Positions 16,725 through 25,444 of a stretch of 64,000 nucleotides of DNA are shown piece after piece. Made by a program: the position numbers and the translations under genes. This stretch comes from Aeromicrobium marinum DSM 15272. Its GTDB lineage: Bacteria; Actinomycetota; Actinomycetes; Propionibacteriales; Nocardioidaceae. The stretch is taken from assembly GCF_000160775.2 (NCBI RefSeq), contig NZ_CM001024.1:1990709-2054708 (forward strand), written 5' to 3'. How positions within the stretch are numbered: position 1 is the stretch's first letter; the number at the start of each line of letters is the position of its first letter. The notes below the pieces were generated by a model. That model ran no database searches, was not told the origin of the DNA, and was given only the letters and a program-made list of their open reading frames with translations.

Positions 16725-17096
16725 TCAGTCGTTCGGGGGGCGCCGACGGGCGGCCTCGGCCGCGAGCAGCCGGTCGAGGGCGGCGCGGTTGATCGCGACC
16801 TCCTCGGCGACCCGGCGGATCTCCTCCTCGGCCCGGGAGAGCTCCCAGGACAGGTGCAGGGCCACCGCGAGCAGCAGACCCAGCGCGAGGGTGAACAACA
16901 GGTTCGCCGGCACCTGGACACCCACCAGCTCCGCCATGATGACCAGCAGTCCGGGCCAGATGCTCAGCACCAGGACCGTGAGGCCGATCAGCAGCCACAT
17001 GACGGCGTACTTCTCCCGCAGCTGACGCCGCAGCAGCAGGCTCACGATGATGCCGAGGATCACGACCGAGAAGCCGATGGCGAACACGATGATCAT
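16725..17096 (-). CDS. DUF2304 membrane protein
   Basis: This 123-residue protein has three hydrophobic helices, with the conserved REKYAVMWLLIGL segment near residue 28. A charged coiled-coil-like tail (SRAEEEIRRVAEEVAINR) follows. DUF2304 proteins are almost always encoded beside polyprenyl-phosphate glycosyltransferases. Here it overlaps the GT2 gene by four bases (ATGA), supporting a role as a membrane partner or regulator of that enzyme. The mechanism is unknown. Confidence 0.85.
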   Translation of the reverse strand: MIIVFAIGFSVVILGIIVSLLLRRQLREKYAVMWLLIGLTVLVLSIWPGLLVIMAELVGVQVPANLLFTLALGLLLAVALHLSWELSRAEEEIRRVAEEVAINRAALDRLLAAEAARRRPPND

Positions 17097-17830
17097 GCGG
17101 TCACCTCCGCGACCGCGCCGCGGCGTGGGCGGCGCATCAGGGCCAGGGTCAGGGCGAACATCGAGCGCAGCAGGTAGACGGCCGACCCGACGAACCCCTG
17201 GCTCGGGGTCCCGTGCAGTCGCGGACGCATGGCCACCGGGACCTGGACGACCGTCAGCTGCTCGTGCAGGGCGGCCACCAGGGAGTCGACGGTGTCACCG
17301 AGGTACTCCGCCGGGTAGTACTGCACGTACTGGTCGATCGCTCGTCGGTTGGCGGCTCGGAAGCCCGAGGTCACGTCGGTCAGGCGGACGCCGGCGACGC
17401 GGGACAGGATGCCGGCGAGCATCACCATCGCCCACCGTCGAGGTCCGCTGACCTCGTAGTCGCCGGTGTCGGCGAACCGGGCGCCGATGCTGATGTCAGC
17501 CTGCTCGAGTCCCGCCAGGACGGTCATGATGTCGGCCGGGTTGTGCTGACCGTCGGCGTCGACCTGGATCGCTGCGGGGTACCCGTGCCGCTGGGCGTAG
17601 GTGAAGCCCGCTCGCATCGCCCCGCCGACCCCCAGGTTGAAGGGCAGGGTCAGGACCGTCGCACCCGCTGCGGCCGCCACCTCGGCGGTGGCGTCCCGTG
17701 AGCCGTCGTCGACCACCAGCACGTCGCAGGCGAAGCCCTGGGCGTGGATCTCGGCCACGGTCGAACCAACGTTCTGTTCCTCGTTCCACGCCGGCACGAT
17801 CACCAGGAACCGCTCCGCGTCGCCCGTCAT
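17093..17830 (-). CDS. polyprenyl/dolichol-phosphate-type family 2 glycosyltransferase
   Basis: This 245-residue GT2 has FLVIVPAWNEEQNVG, LVVDDGSRDAT, PFNLGVGGAMRAGF and the metal site QVDADGQHNP, as in dolichyl-phosphate mannosyl/glucosyl synthases. ARFADTGDYEVSGPRR and DVTSGFRAANRRAI follow. The C terminus has a single likely membrane-associated helix (AVYLLRSMFALTLAL). It probably charges polyprenyl phosphate with a hexose. TACCCT lies nine bases before the ATG. The gene overlaps DUF2304 by ATGA. Confidence 0.88.
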   Translation of the reverse strand: MTGDAERFLVIVPAWNEEQNVGSTVAEIHAQGFACDVLVVDDGSRDATAEVAAAAGATVLTLPFNLGVGGAMRAGFTYAQRHGYPAAIQVDADGQHNPADIMTVLAGLEQADISIGARFADTGDYEVSGPRRWAMVMLAGILSRVAGVRLTDVTSGFRAANRRAIDQYVQYYPAEYLGDTVDSLVAALHEQLTVVQVPVAMRPRLHGTPSQGFVGSAVYLLRSMFALTLALMRRPRRGAVAEVTA

Positions 17831-17864
17831 GATGGACCGAGGGTAACACCGGGGACGCGGCCCC

Positions 17865-20579
17865 TCACTCGACCAGGTACCTGCCGTCGGCCAGCAGGAC
17901 GAGGGTCCCGTGCTGGAACTTCTGGGACCAGCGGCCGGGACCCGCGACCTCGGGTCCGACCGGCCAGCCCAGGGATCCCTGCACCCCGCCGCGACGCTCG
18001 TGCTCCGCCCCGATCGCGCCCCAGACGGCCGCGGCCCCGAACGGGGACACGTAGAGGCGGGCCCCCTCGAAACGCTGGACGTGGCCGACGCCGACGGACC
18101 GCTCGGACTCCAGCGGCAGACCGAGCCGTCCCGCCTCACCGCCGAACTGGCTGAACATCGTGCGCAGGTAGCCCCGGACGACATGCGTCCCGGTGGGGGT
18201 GGTGAAGAACGTCGCCGACCGGAACACCTGCTTGGTCGCCCCCGACGCCGTGGTGGTCGACGGGGCGATCGGCACGCCGATGCGGGGGTCCCCCTCGGCG
18301 CCCGCGGCCACGTAGGCCTCCCAGATCCGGCCGGAGACCAGCGACCCGGGTGATCCGTCGAGGGGGAGGTAGGCGGCACCGCGCTCGAAGTTCTGCTTCC
18401 ACGCGCCGGCCACCAGCTGCTCGTCACCGGTCGGGAACCCCACCGCGCGGGGTCCGCCGAGCCCCACGTACACCGTGCGCAGTCCGCCCCACACGTGACC
18501 GACCGCGCCACCCGGGGTCGAGGACGTGAAGACCGTGCCGCCCTGGAACTCCTGTCGGGCGCCGCCCGGCTCGGCCGTCGGTGAGGACACCGGCCAGCCC
18601 AGCCGGCCGGTGGGGCCGCCCACCCGCGCGTAGTGCTGGGCGGTCCGCGAGTCCATCGCCACGAGTGCCGAGGTGCCGCACCAGATCTGGCCGCCCTCGA
18701 AGTCCTGGACGAACCCCGGTCCGACCGGTCGCTCGCCGCTCGTCGCGCGACCCAGGAAGCTGGACGCCCCTCCGAGGGCGTCGTAGTGCCGGCGGATCGC
18801 ACCGCGCACGCCGGCGACCTCGCCGGACGACGAGCCGGTGAAGGTCACCGTGCCGAAGCGCTGCGACCACGACGAACCCGTGCGGCGCACCTCCTCCACC
18901 GGGAACCCCGTGGCCGCGACGCCACCGGCCGCCGACATCGCCGTCCGCGCATCGGTCACGGCGAAGGTCCCGGCCTCGGAGGCGTAGACGGTGCCGTTCT
19001 CGAACTCCTGGCTCCAGCCGCCGGTGGGGTGCCAGACCTCCGGGCCGCGCACGGCCCCCAGCTCGCCGTCGATGCCGCCGGAGCTGACGTAGTAGGCGCC
19101 GATCAGGCCCTTCACCAGCCACGTCGACGGGCCGGCCTTCTGGATCCAGCCGCCGTCGAAGACCACGTGGGTGCCGACGCGGTCCGGGGTCACCCCGCTG
19201 CCCGGCCACCCGAGGAGTCCGGCCGGACCACCCTGCGCCCGGTACAGGTCGGCCAGGTCGGCGGTCAGGACGTGCACCGACTCGTCGTCGCGCGCGTAGA
19301 TGGTGCCGCCGTCGAACTCCTGGCGCGACCCCTCACCGACGGGAACGGCCCGGCCCTTGGGCCAGCCCAGCACACCGCCGACGTTGCCCAGCTGCTCGTG
19401 CGGCACCACCATCGGCGGCGCGACGGCGGCCGTCCCGATGCCCGACTTGGCGAAGATCCGCCCGAACTCGAAGTCCTGGTAGGCGCCCCCGACGATGGAG
19501 TACTCGGGCCCGACCGGCCAGCCGAGACCGCTGGCGATCTCGCCGACGCCGCGGTACTCGGTGCGGATGCTGCCGCGGACCGGTGCCACGGTGCGGCCCG
19601 CCCTGAGGAACAGGTCGGCGCCCGTGAACCGCTGGAACCAGCCGTCGGCGGTGCCGGTCATGGGCGAGGTGGGCACGCCGACGACACCCGACGCCCCACC
19701 GTTGGCGACCCAGTAGTCCCGCAGCGACCCGGTGACGGCGATGCCGGACGGGGACCCGAACCACTCGCTGAAGAAGGTGTAGAAGTTCCGGTTGCCGTAC
19801 GCCGAGCAGGCGTCCCCGGTGCCGCGACCGGCCGCCAGAGCGGCGGCGTTGGGCTGGTAGGGCGTGTAGGTGTACAGGTTGGAGGTCGCCCGGTTCTCGA
19901 TGAAGACCGGGGCTCCACCGCAGGAGGCGTTGGGGTGGTACCGCACGGTGACCGTGCGGCCCGGGGCGTAGGCGGTGTACAGACCGCTGCGCTCGTAGCG
20001 TCGGAACTGCAGCGCCGCGGAGTAGATCTGGTTCTGGAGTCCGAAGTAGGCCGAGTTGCACGCGGCCGTGTCGGGGCAGGCGAATCCCATCGCCTTGTCG
20101 TAGCGCACCTGGGTGGGTGACGTGGCCGTCACGAGCCCCTGCTCCTTCTGGAGCATGACCAGCAGCACCTGGGGGTTGATGCCGCAGGACTGGGCCGACT
20201 TGACGATGATCTGCGCCGCGGTCTCCCGGGCCGAGGCGGCGTACCCGTTGCAGTAGGCATCGGCGGGCCGTTGCGTCGTCGCCTGGGCGTAGGCCTTAAG
20301 GCACGTGTAGCCCGTGACGCACCGGGACACCTTGCCGTCGAGGAAGCTCTGCACGGCCGCGGCCGACATCGTCGAGGAGTTGAAGAACACCTGGTCGCTG
20401 ATGATGTTCCCCGGCTGGAACCCCACCACCGGAGCGGCCGACGCCGGCGACGTGACCAGCACGGCCGGCGACATCGTGGCCACCGCGGTCGCGGCCGCCA
20501 CCAGCCACCCCCACCGCCGACGCGCGGCCGAGGCTCGGCGTCGCTGTGACGCGTGTGACGGCTGAGGCTCATGGGGCAT
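17865..20579 (-). CDS. secreted LGFP-repeat cell-wall protein with lysozyme-like N-terminal domain
   Basis: This protein of about 904 residues has an N-terminal signal peptide: a basic RRRASAARRR stretch, a hydrophobic helix, and a cut near SPASAAP. Residues ~50-270 form a domain common in actinobacterial 'hemagglutinin' proteins. It has VQSFLDGKV, CGINPQVLLVMLQKEQGLVT (glutamate in a lysozyme-like position) and NFYTFFSEWFGS. The rest is about twelve LGFP-type repeats of ~50 residues (LGWPVGPE, LGWPKGR, VGFPTGDE, LGLPLESE). Binding to the mycolyl/arabinogalactan or peptidoglycan wall is inferred. ATG 20579 is chosen over ATG 20597 and GTG 20615. Confidence 0.87.
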   Translation of the reverse strand: MPHEPQPSHASQRRRASAARRRWGWLVAAATAVATMSPAVLVTSPASAAPVVGFQPGNIISDQVFFNSSTMSAAAVQSFLDGKVSRCVTGYTCLKAYAQATTQRPADAYCNGYAASARETAAQIIVKSAQSCGINPQVLLVMLQKEQGLVTATSPTQVRYDKAMGFACPDTAACNSAYFGLQNQIYSAALQFRRYERSGLYTAYAPGRTVTVRYHPNASCGGAPVFIENRATSNLYTYTPYQPNAAALAAGRGTGDACSAYGNRNFYTFFSEWFGSPSGIAVTGSLRDYWVANGGASGVVGVPTSPMTGTADGWFQRFTGADLFLRAGRTVAPVRGSIRTEYRGVGEIASGLGWPVGPEYSIVGGAYQDFEFGRIFAKSGIGTAAVAPPMVVPHEQLGNVGGVLGWPKGRAVPVGEGSRQEFDGGTIYARDDESVHVLTADLADLYRAQGGPAGLLGWPGSGVTPDRVGTHVVFDGGWIQKAGPSTWLVKGLIGAYYVSSGGIDGELGAVRGPEVWHPTGGWSQEFENGTVYASEAGTFAVTDARTAMSAAGGVAATGFPVEEVRRTGSSWSQRFGTVTFTGSSSGEVAGVRGAIRRHYDALGGASSFLGRATSGERPVGPGFVQDFEGGQIWCGTSALVAMDSRTAQHYARVGGPTGRLGWPVSSPTAEPGGARQEFQGGTVFTSSTPGGAVGHVWGGLRTVYVGLGGPRAVGFPTGDEQLVAGAWKQNFERGAAYLPLDGSPGSLVSGRIWEAYVAAGAEGDPRIGVPIAPSTTTASGATKQVFRSATFFTTPTGTHVVRGYLRTMFSQFGGEAGRLGLPLESERSVGVGHVQRFEGARLYVSPFGAAAVWGAIGAEHERRGGVQGSLGWPVGPEVAGPGRWSQKFQHGTLVLLADGRYLVE

Positions 20580-20663
20580 GAGGACATCCTGAGGCATCGA
20601 GGCGTGTCGTGTCACCCGAAATCGATCTCAGGGTGGTAGGAGGGCTCGCGGTCCGGCGACCCG

Positions 20664-21590
20664 TCAGGTGCGTCGACGATCCGTCAGCTCGGCCGGGGTG
20701 GGCTCGGGGTAGCGGATCGGCGGGTTGAACCTGATCCCCTTGGCGTACTGGCGGAACATCTGCAGCCGCAGCCGCCACGGGACCCGGCCGCCCCGGAAGT
20801 TGACGGCCAGGCGGGCCCCGAACTCGAGGAACTTCAGCAGTCCGCCGTGGTGCAGCAGCCAGGAGGCCTCGTTGCGGATGCCGTAGGCGAACTTCCAGGC
20901 GTTGTCGGTCGACACCATCGAGAAGTTCACCCCCTTGTTGTCGCCCATGTCGTGGACGACCTCGCTGTCGAGCACCTGGACCCCGGGGCACTGTCGGGTC
21001 AGACGCAGGGTGTACTCCCGGTCGTCGAACCAGATGAAGTACTCCGCGTACGGCAACCCGTGCTCGGCCAGGACCCAGCGGGGCACGAGGACCGACACGA
21101 ACGAGCAGGCCGTGACCATGACGTTGCGCTGGCCACGCACCAGCAGCCGTCCCCAGTCCCAGGTCGGCACCGGGTTGTTCATCTCGCAGATGGTGCCGTC
21201 GGTGAAGGTCACCACCGAGCACGCGAAGGGCACGTCGGGGCCGAGCTCGTCGACGGCGGAGTCCAGACCGTCCACGAGACGCTCCAGCGCCTCGGGCCTG
21301 GGGTAGCAGTCGTCGTCCATGATCCACACGTGGTCCGCGCCCAGCGTGTAGCCCTCGGCCATCCCGCGCGAGAAGCCACCGGCACCGCCGAGGTTCTCCG
21401 GCATCGAGACCACCTTCAGCGGGACGCTGGTCTCCAGCGTGGCCAGGTAGTCACCGGTCCCGTCGGTCGAGGCGTTGTCGACGACGACGATCCAGGCCGG
21501 CGGCAGCGTCTGCGCCTGGAGCGACGTCAGGACCGTGCGGAGCTTGTCGAGCCTGTTGAACGTGACGACGACGGCAGCAACCATCACCAT
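20664..21590 (-). CDS. family 2 glycosyltransferase (GlfT1-like)
   Basis: This 308-residue protein has AAVVVTFNRLDKLRTVL, VVVDNASTDGTGDYL, NLGGAGGFSRGM and the catalytic HVWIMDDDCYPRPEAL. YFIWFDDREYTLRLTR follows in the acceptor region. This arrangement resembles GlfT1-type galactofuranosyl/rhamnosyl transferases of actinomycetes. Donor identity is inferred only. The ATG at 21590 is preferred because GAGGTGG lies seven bases upstream. It overlaps the preceding GT4 stop, so the two transferases are coupled. Confidence 0.85.
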   Translation of the reverse strand: MVMVAAVVVTFNRLDKLRTVLTSLQAQTLPPAWIVVVDNASTDGTGDYLATLETSVPLKVVSMPENLGGAGGFSRGMAEGYTLGADHVWIMDDDCYPRPEALERLVDGLDSAVDELGPDVPFACSVVTFTDGTICEMNNPVPTWDWGRLLVRGQRNVMVTACSFVSVLVPRWVLAEHGLPYAEYFIWFDDREYTLRLTRQCPGVQVLDSEVVHDMGDNKGVNFSMVSTDNAWKFAYGIRNEASWLLHHGGLLKFLEFGARLAVNFRGGRVPWRLRLQMFRQYAKGIRFNPPIRYPEPTPAELTDRRRT

Positions 21591-23317
21591 GTCGAGACCA
21601 CCTCTCGGAACCAGTCGTTGGCGGACGTGTGGGTGAGCAGCCTGCGCTCGGCGGTGCGTTCGGTCTCCCAGAGCAGTCGGCGCGCGGCCTCGTCGTCGGC
21701 GAGCTCGCCGATCAGTCGGGCCAGGGCCGGCACCGCCCGGTGGACGTTCCGCGGGACCAGCGCCTCGCGCGGGACGAGGTCGGACTGCGCACCCACGTCG
21801 GTCGAGATGACGGGGACACCGTGGGCCACCGCCTCGAGGGTCGTGAGGGTGAGTCCCTCGTTGTGGGAGGTCACGGCGAGCAGGTCCGAGTCCTCCAGCG
21901 TCCGCACCACGGGGACGTCGCCGGAGCGTCGTTCGAGGACGTCCTGCAGTCCGGCGCGGTCGACGAGGTCGTCGACCCAGGGGGCCAGCTCGCCGTGGCC
22001 GTGCAGGATGAACCGGACGTCGGACCCCCGGGACCGGGCCCGCGCGGCCGCGGCCACGAACACCTCGGGGGCCTTCTGGCGCGCCAGGCGGCCCACGAAC
22101 GCCACGGTGAACGGTCGCCCGTCCGGACGGGGCCGGAAGGCCTGGTCCGCGGCCTCGACCGTGAGACCACCGAGCGGCGCCATCACGACCTTCTCGGCCG
22201 GGACCCGCTGCGTGTCGACCATCCAGGCGGCCAACGACGGCGAGATGACGTGGTGCAGGTCGATGGAGTGGTCCGCCAGCACGGCGCTGACCGGGAACCC
22301 CCCGCCCCGGTACTCCACGATGTGGGTGGAGTCGACCGTCGGGACGTCCGGCCGGCTCAGCTTGACGAAGGGCAGCCGGTCGTACAGCCACTGGCTGTGG
22401 TGCACGACCACGCCGCGTACGTCGAAGGTCTCGAGCACGGCGCGCAACAGCTGCTCACCGCCGGGCGTCTGGGTGAGCGCCGTCGGCTCGGACAACGGGA
22501 GCAGGACCGCACCCTCCAGCTCCGGGCGGGTGATCCACTCGTGGTGCGAGTCGCGGCTGGTGAGCACGACGGGCAGGAGGCCCGCCTCGCGCACGAGCCG
22601 CACCGTCTCGAACGCCCACCGCTCGGCGCCGCCGATCTCGAACCAGTGCATGCCGACCAGCACCGCCCGGGGAGCGCCGGGGGCCACCGGGCCGGCCGGC
22701 ACGACGGTGTCCTCCTCGTGGTCGCCGCCCGGCGCGAAGTCGTCGGTGTAGACCCGGCGCCGACGCGGCCGCGTGATCGACCACCGGTGGCGCAGCGCCT
22801 CGAGGTCGCGCAGCTCGTCGTACCACAGCGGTGCTCGTCCCCGCGCTGATCGCAGGATCCGCCCGCGAAGGTCACCGGGCTGCACCAGCAGGGGCTTCTC
22901 GACCGCGGTGGCGTCGTCGGACAGCAGGACGTGCCGGGTGTCGCCCTCCAGCAGCACCCGCTGCCGGCTGTCGGGCACGGGGGCCGGCGACACCTGCAGG
23001 TCGTTGCGGATCCTGAGCGTGAGCCGGCGCCGACGGTACAGGCGGCTGCGGCCGTCGAAGCTGCGGTCGTCGGTCGTGCGGGGGAAGTGCTGGCCGTCCG
23101 GGTGGTACACGTGGACGGTCAGCTCTCGTCCGGGAGCCATCAGCGCGTGGGCGTTGCAGGCACCCGCGAGGATGGCCCATTCGCGGGCGGAGAGCTCCTC
23201 GAGGCGCTGGCCCCCGTCGGTCACCGTGAAGAGACAGGCCTGTCCGAGGATGGTGGTGAGGGTGGAGATGATGACGCCTCGCGCGGTCCGGTGGGATGGG
23301 TCTCTGGGCGGGCCCAA
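21584..23317 (-). CDS. family 4 glycosyltransferase with N-terminal extension
   Basis: The 577-residue product ends in a GT-B donor domain: FVGRLARQKAPEVFVAAA, LHGHGELAPWVDDLV, and TSHNEGLTLTTLEAVAHG for the E-x7-E donor site. The middle part holds VLVGMHWFEIGGAERWAFE, the glycine-rich acceptor loop. The first ~190 residues are an extra basic, low-complexity region not found in simple GT4 enzymes. The TTG start at 23317 is weakly supported, with no good ribosome-binding site, so the true start could be internal. It is translationally coupled to the GT2 downstream. Confidence 0.8.
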   Translation of the reverse strand: MGPPRDPSHRTARGVIISTLTTILGQACLFTVTDGGQRLEELSAREWAILAGACNAHALMAPGRELTVHVYHPDGQHFPRTTDDRSFDGRSRLYRRRRLTLRIRNDLQVSPAPVPDSRQRVLLEGDTRHVLLSDDATAVEKPLLVQPGDLRGRILRSARGRAPLWYDELRDLEALRHRWSITRPRRRRVYTDDFAPGGDHEEDTVVPAGPVAPGAPRAVLVGMHWFEIGGAERWAFETVRLVREAGLLPVVLTSRDSHHEWITRPELEGAVLLPLSEPTALTQTPGGEQLLRAVLETFDVRGVVVHHSQWLYDRLPFVKLSRPDVPTVDSTHIVEYRGGGFPVSAVLADHSIDLHHVISPSLAAWMVDTQRVPAEKVVMAPLGGLTVEAADQAFRPRPDGRPFTVAFVGRLARQKAPEVFVAAAARARSRGSDVRFILHGHGELAPWVDDLVDRAGLQDVLERRSGDVPVVRTLEDSDLLAVTSHNEGLTLTTLEAVAHGVPVISTDVGAQSDLVPREALVPRNVHRAVPALARLIGELADDEAARRLLWETERTAERRLLTHTSANDWFREVVSTW

Positions 23318-23369
23318 CCTACCACCGCGATCACGCCGCCCTGCCTGCCACGTCAGTGCAGGTCGGGCG

Positions 23370-23828
23370 TCACGGGAGCAGCCGAGCTCCGTCGGGAGGC
23401 GGGTCCTGTCCGAGTGGTCGGCGCATCACCACGGCGTGCCGCCGGGGGCCGTAGTAGTCGGCGCGTCGGGCGATCTCCTCGAACCCCGCGGTGGCGTAGA
23501 GGGCCGTGGCGGGCCGGTTGTCGTGCTGCACCTCGAGCAGCATCTCGGTCGCCGCGGCCGTGACCGCGGCCGCCACCGCGGCGTCGAGCAGGGCAGCCCC
23601 GAGTCCGACACGGCGGTGCTCCGGTCGCACCGCGATCCGCAGGAGGTCGGCCGTGCTGCCCACGACCATGACCGTGGCCCAGCCCCGCAACCGGCCGTCG
23701 ACCACGACCAGACGCGAGCGCTCCGACAGCTCCTGCTCGACGGCCGCCGCTGACCACGGGTCGTCGAACGAGGTCTGCTCGATCGCCACGATCGCCCCGG
23801 CGTCCGCGGCGACGGCACGACGGATCAC
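23370..23828 (-). CDS. rimI: ribosomal-protein-alanine N-acetyltransferase RimI-like
   Basis: This 152-residue GNAT protein has IVAIEQTSFDDPWSAAAV near the N terminus, the acetyl-CoA motif LRIAVRPEHRRVGLGAAL near residue 75, and EVQHDNRPATALYATAGF at the C-terminal end. This is the typical RimI order. It would acetylate the N terminus of S18 or related proteins. The GTG start overlaps the tsaB stop (GTGA). It is the last gene of the tsaE-tsaB-rimI run. In most actinobacteria tsaD follows directly, but here the glycan locus comes next. Confidence 0.9.
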   Translation of the reverse strand: MIRRAVAADAGAIVAIEQTSFDDPWSAAAVEQELSERSRLVVVDGRLRGWATVMVVGSTADLLRIAVRPEHRRVGLGAALLDAAVAAAVTAAATEMLLEVQHDNRPATALYATAGFEEIARRADYYGPRRHAVVMRRPLGQDPPPDGARLLP

Positions 23829-24454
23829 GGTCGGACGACGCGTGGGACCGCGTCGGGGCGGCGCAGGTACAGCGGTTGCAGGGGCAGCTCGGCGACCCGG
23901 CCCTGCACGACCAGCTCGGCCAACACCCTCGCCGACGGCTCCGCCGCGTCTCCCCCGCCGGTGAGCAGGTCGGCGTAGAGCCGGGCCCCCGGCCCGTGGA
24001 CGGGCAGTCCGGGGAACCTCGCGGCCAGCGTCGCAGGGGTGGCCACGTCGGGGCCCTCGACGCGACCCCCGTCGGCGTCGTACCGCGCCCAGTAGACCTC
24101 CTTGCGACGCGCGTCGGTCGCCACGAGGTACGGGCCGGCCGGCTCCACCTGGGCGGCGACCGTGTCGAGGGTGCACACGCCGTGCGACCGCAGTCCCAGG
24201 GTGTGGGCGAGCGTCAGGGCGGTCACCACGCCGACGCGGAGTCCGGTGAAGGGCCCCGGTCCCACGCCCACGGCGACGTCGGTGAGGTCACCCATCGCCG
24301 CTCCGGCCGCCGCCATCGCCTCCTGGACGGCCGGGGCGAGTCGCTCCCCGTGGACCATCGATCCCTCGGCGTGCGCGTCCGCGAGCACCGATCGACCGTC
24401 GTGGACGGCCACGGTCACGACCGGGGTGGCGGTGTCGAAGGCGAGCAGCAGCAC
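23825..24454 (-). CDS. tsaB: tRNA threonylcarbamoyladenosine biosynthesis protein TsaB
   Basis: This 209-residue ASKHA-fold protein shows LLAFDTATPVVTVAV and GSMVHGERLAPAV. The hallmark VGVGPGPFTGLRVGV is near residue 62, followed by VATDARRKEVYWARY. It is the scaffold partner of TsaD in t6A synthesis. The GTG start follows TAGGCT at six bases with no Shine-Dalgarno sequence, so tsaB-rimI may be transcribed separately from the upstream GNAT-TsaE gene, which ends nine bases before. Confidence 0.95.
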   Translation of the reverse strand: MLLLAFDTATPVVTVAVHDGRSVLADAHAEGSMVHGERLAPAVQEAMAAAGAAMGDLTDVAVGVGPGPFTGLRVGVVTALTLAHTLGLRSHGVCTLDTVAAQVEPAGPYLVATDARRKEVYWARYDADGGRVEGPDVATPATLAARFPGLPVHGPGARLYADLLTGGGDAAEPSARVLAELVVQGRVAELPLQPLYLRRPDAVPRVVRP

Positions 24455-24460
24455 GGGGCC

Positions 24461-24466
24461 AGCCTA
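24461..24466 (-). promoter_or_regulatory. -10-like hexamer TAGGCT for tsaB (leaderless type)
   Basis: TAGGCT on the minus strand ends six bases before the tsaB GTG. It overlaps the stop region of the upstream GNAT-TsaE gene. Confidence 0.5.
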
Positions 24467-25444
24467 GGGGCGGCCCACCACCGTCGACCTCAGCGGGACG
24501 CCGACCCATCGTGGGCCGCGGGGCCTGATCGAGACGACCCGGACCTCCTCGCCGGGTCCGTCGTCCGTGACGGCCGTGCCGATGGGGTCGCCCGGACGCG
24601 CGCGTCGACGCTCGATGCGGATATCCAGACGCGACTCGGCCAGCTGCTCGGCCAGACCCTCTCCCCACTCCACGACCGTCACCGCCTCCTCGGTCGTGGC
24701 ATCGAGGTCGAGGTCGTCGAGCTCGGCCACGTCACCGAGCCGGTAGGCGTCCACGTGGACCAGCGGGGGGCCCTCGGCCAACGACGGGTGGGTCCGCGCG
24801 AGGACGAACGTCGGCGAGGTGATCGGACCCCGCACGTCGAGCGCAGCGCCGAGCCCCTGGGTGAACGTGGTCTTGCCGGCCCCCAGGTCGCCGGACAGCA
24901 CCAGCAGGTCACCCGGCCGCAGCAGGGTCGCCAACCGGGCGGCGATCCCGTGCAGGTGCTGGGGCGTCGGTGCCTCCCGGGCCAGCCAGAGCGTCTTGCC
25001 GAACTCCAGCAGGGGCCCGCGGGCGCCGACCTGCTCGTACCTGCGCCGGGCCCAGAACCGGATCGTGTCCGGCAGCTCCTCCCGGACGTGCAGCCAGATG
25101 CCGTCCTTCCCCCGCTCCTCGGCGGTGTCCTCCGCCACGCCGACCATCGCCGAGGCGACCCCGCGCGACTGGATCTCGGGGTCGACGGCCACCCGCCGCA
25201 GTCCCAGCAGACCGGCACGGGACTCGTCGAACAGCAAGGCGCCCATCGGACGGCCCCGCCGCTCCACGAGGATGCCGCCGGAGGACGCCAGCACGCGGGC
25301 GACCGCCTCGGCCGTCTCGTGCACTGCGGTCGCGGGCGGGTCCAGCGCAGGCCGGGCACCGAACGAACGCCGGATTATGTCGGCGACCACCTCGGCGTGC
25401 TCCGGCTCGGCATCGATGACGTCGAGGGCGTGGTAGGAGCTCAT
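24464..25444 (-). CDS. tsaE: GNAT acetyltransferase fused to t6A ATPase TsaE
   Basis: This 326-residue two-domain protein has residues ~1-160 as a GNAT fold, with LGLRRVAVDPEIQSRGVA as the acetyl-CoA motif and FWARRRYEQVGARGP at the end. Residues ~170-326 are TsaE: LSGDLGAGKTTFTQGL (P-loop), ITSPTFVLART, VHVDAYRLGD and VTVVEWGEGL. TsaE is the ATPase that resets the TsaBD complex. TsaE alone is about 150 residues, so the N-terminal half is an added module of unknown substrate. The ATG overlaps the stop of the alpha/beta hydrolase upstream (ATGA). Confidence 0.95.
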   Translation of the reverse strand: MSSYHALDVIDAEPEHAEVVADIIRRSFGARPALDPPATAVHETAEAVARVLASSGGILVERRGRPMGALLFDESRAGLLGLRRVAVDPEIQSRGVASAMVGVAEDTAEERGKDGIWLHVREELPDTIRFWARRRYEQVGARGPLLEFGKTLWLAREAPTPQHLHGIAARLATLLRPGDLLVLSGDLGAGKTTFTQGLGAALDVRGPITSPTFVLARTHPSLAEGPPLVHVDAYRLGDVAELDDLDLDATTEEAVTVVEWGEGLAEQLAESRLDIRIERRRARPGDPIGTAVTDDGPGEEVRVVSIRPRGPRWVGVPLRSTVVGRP

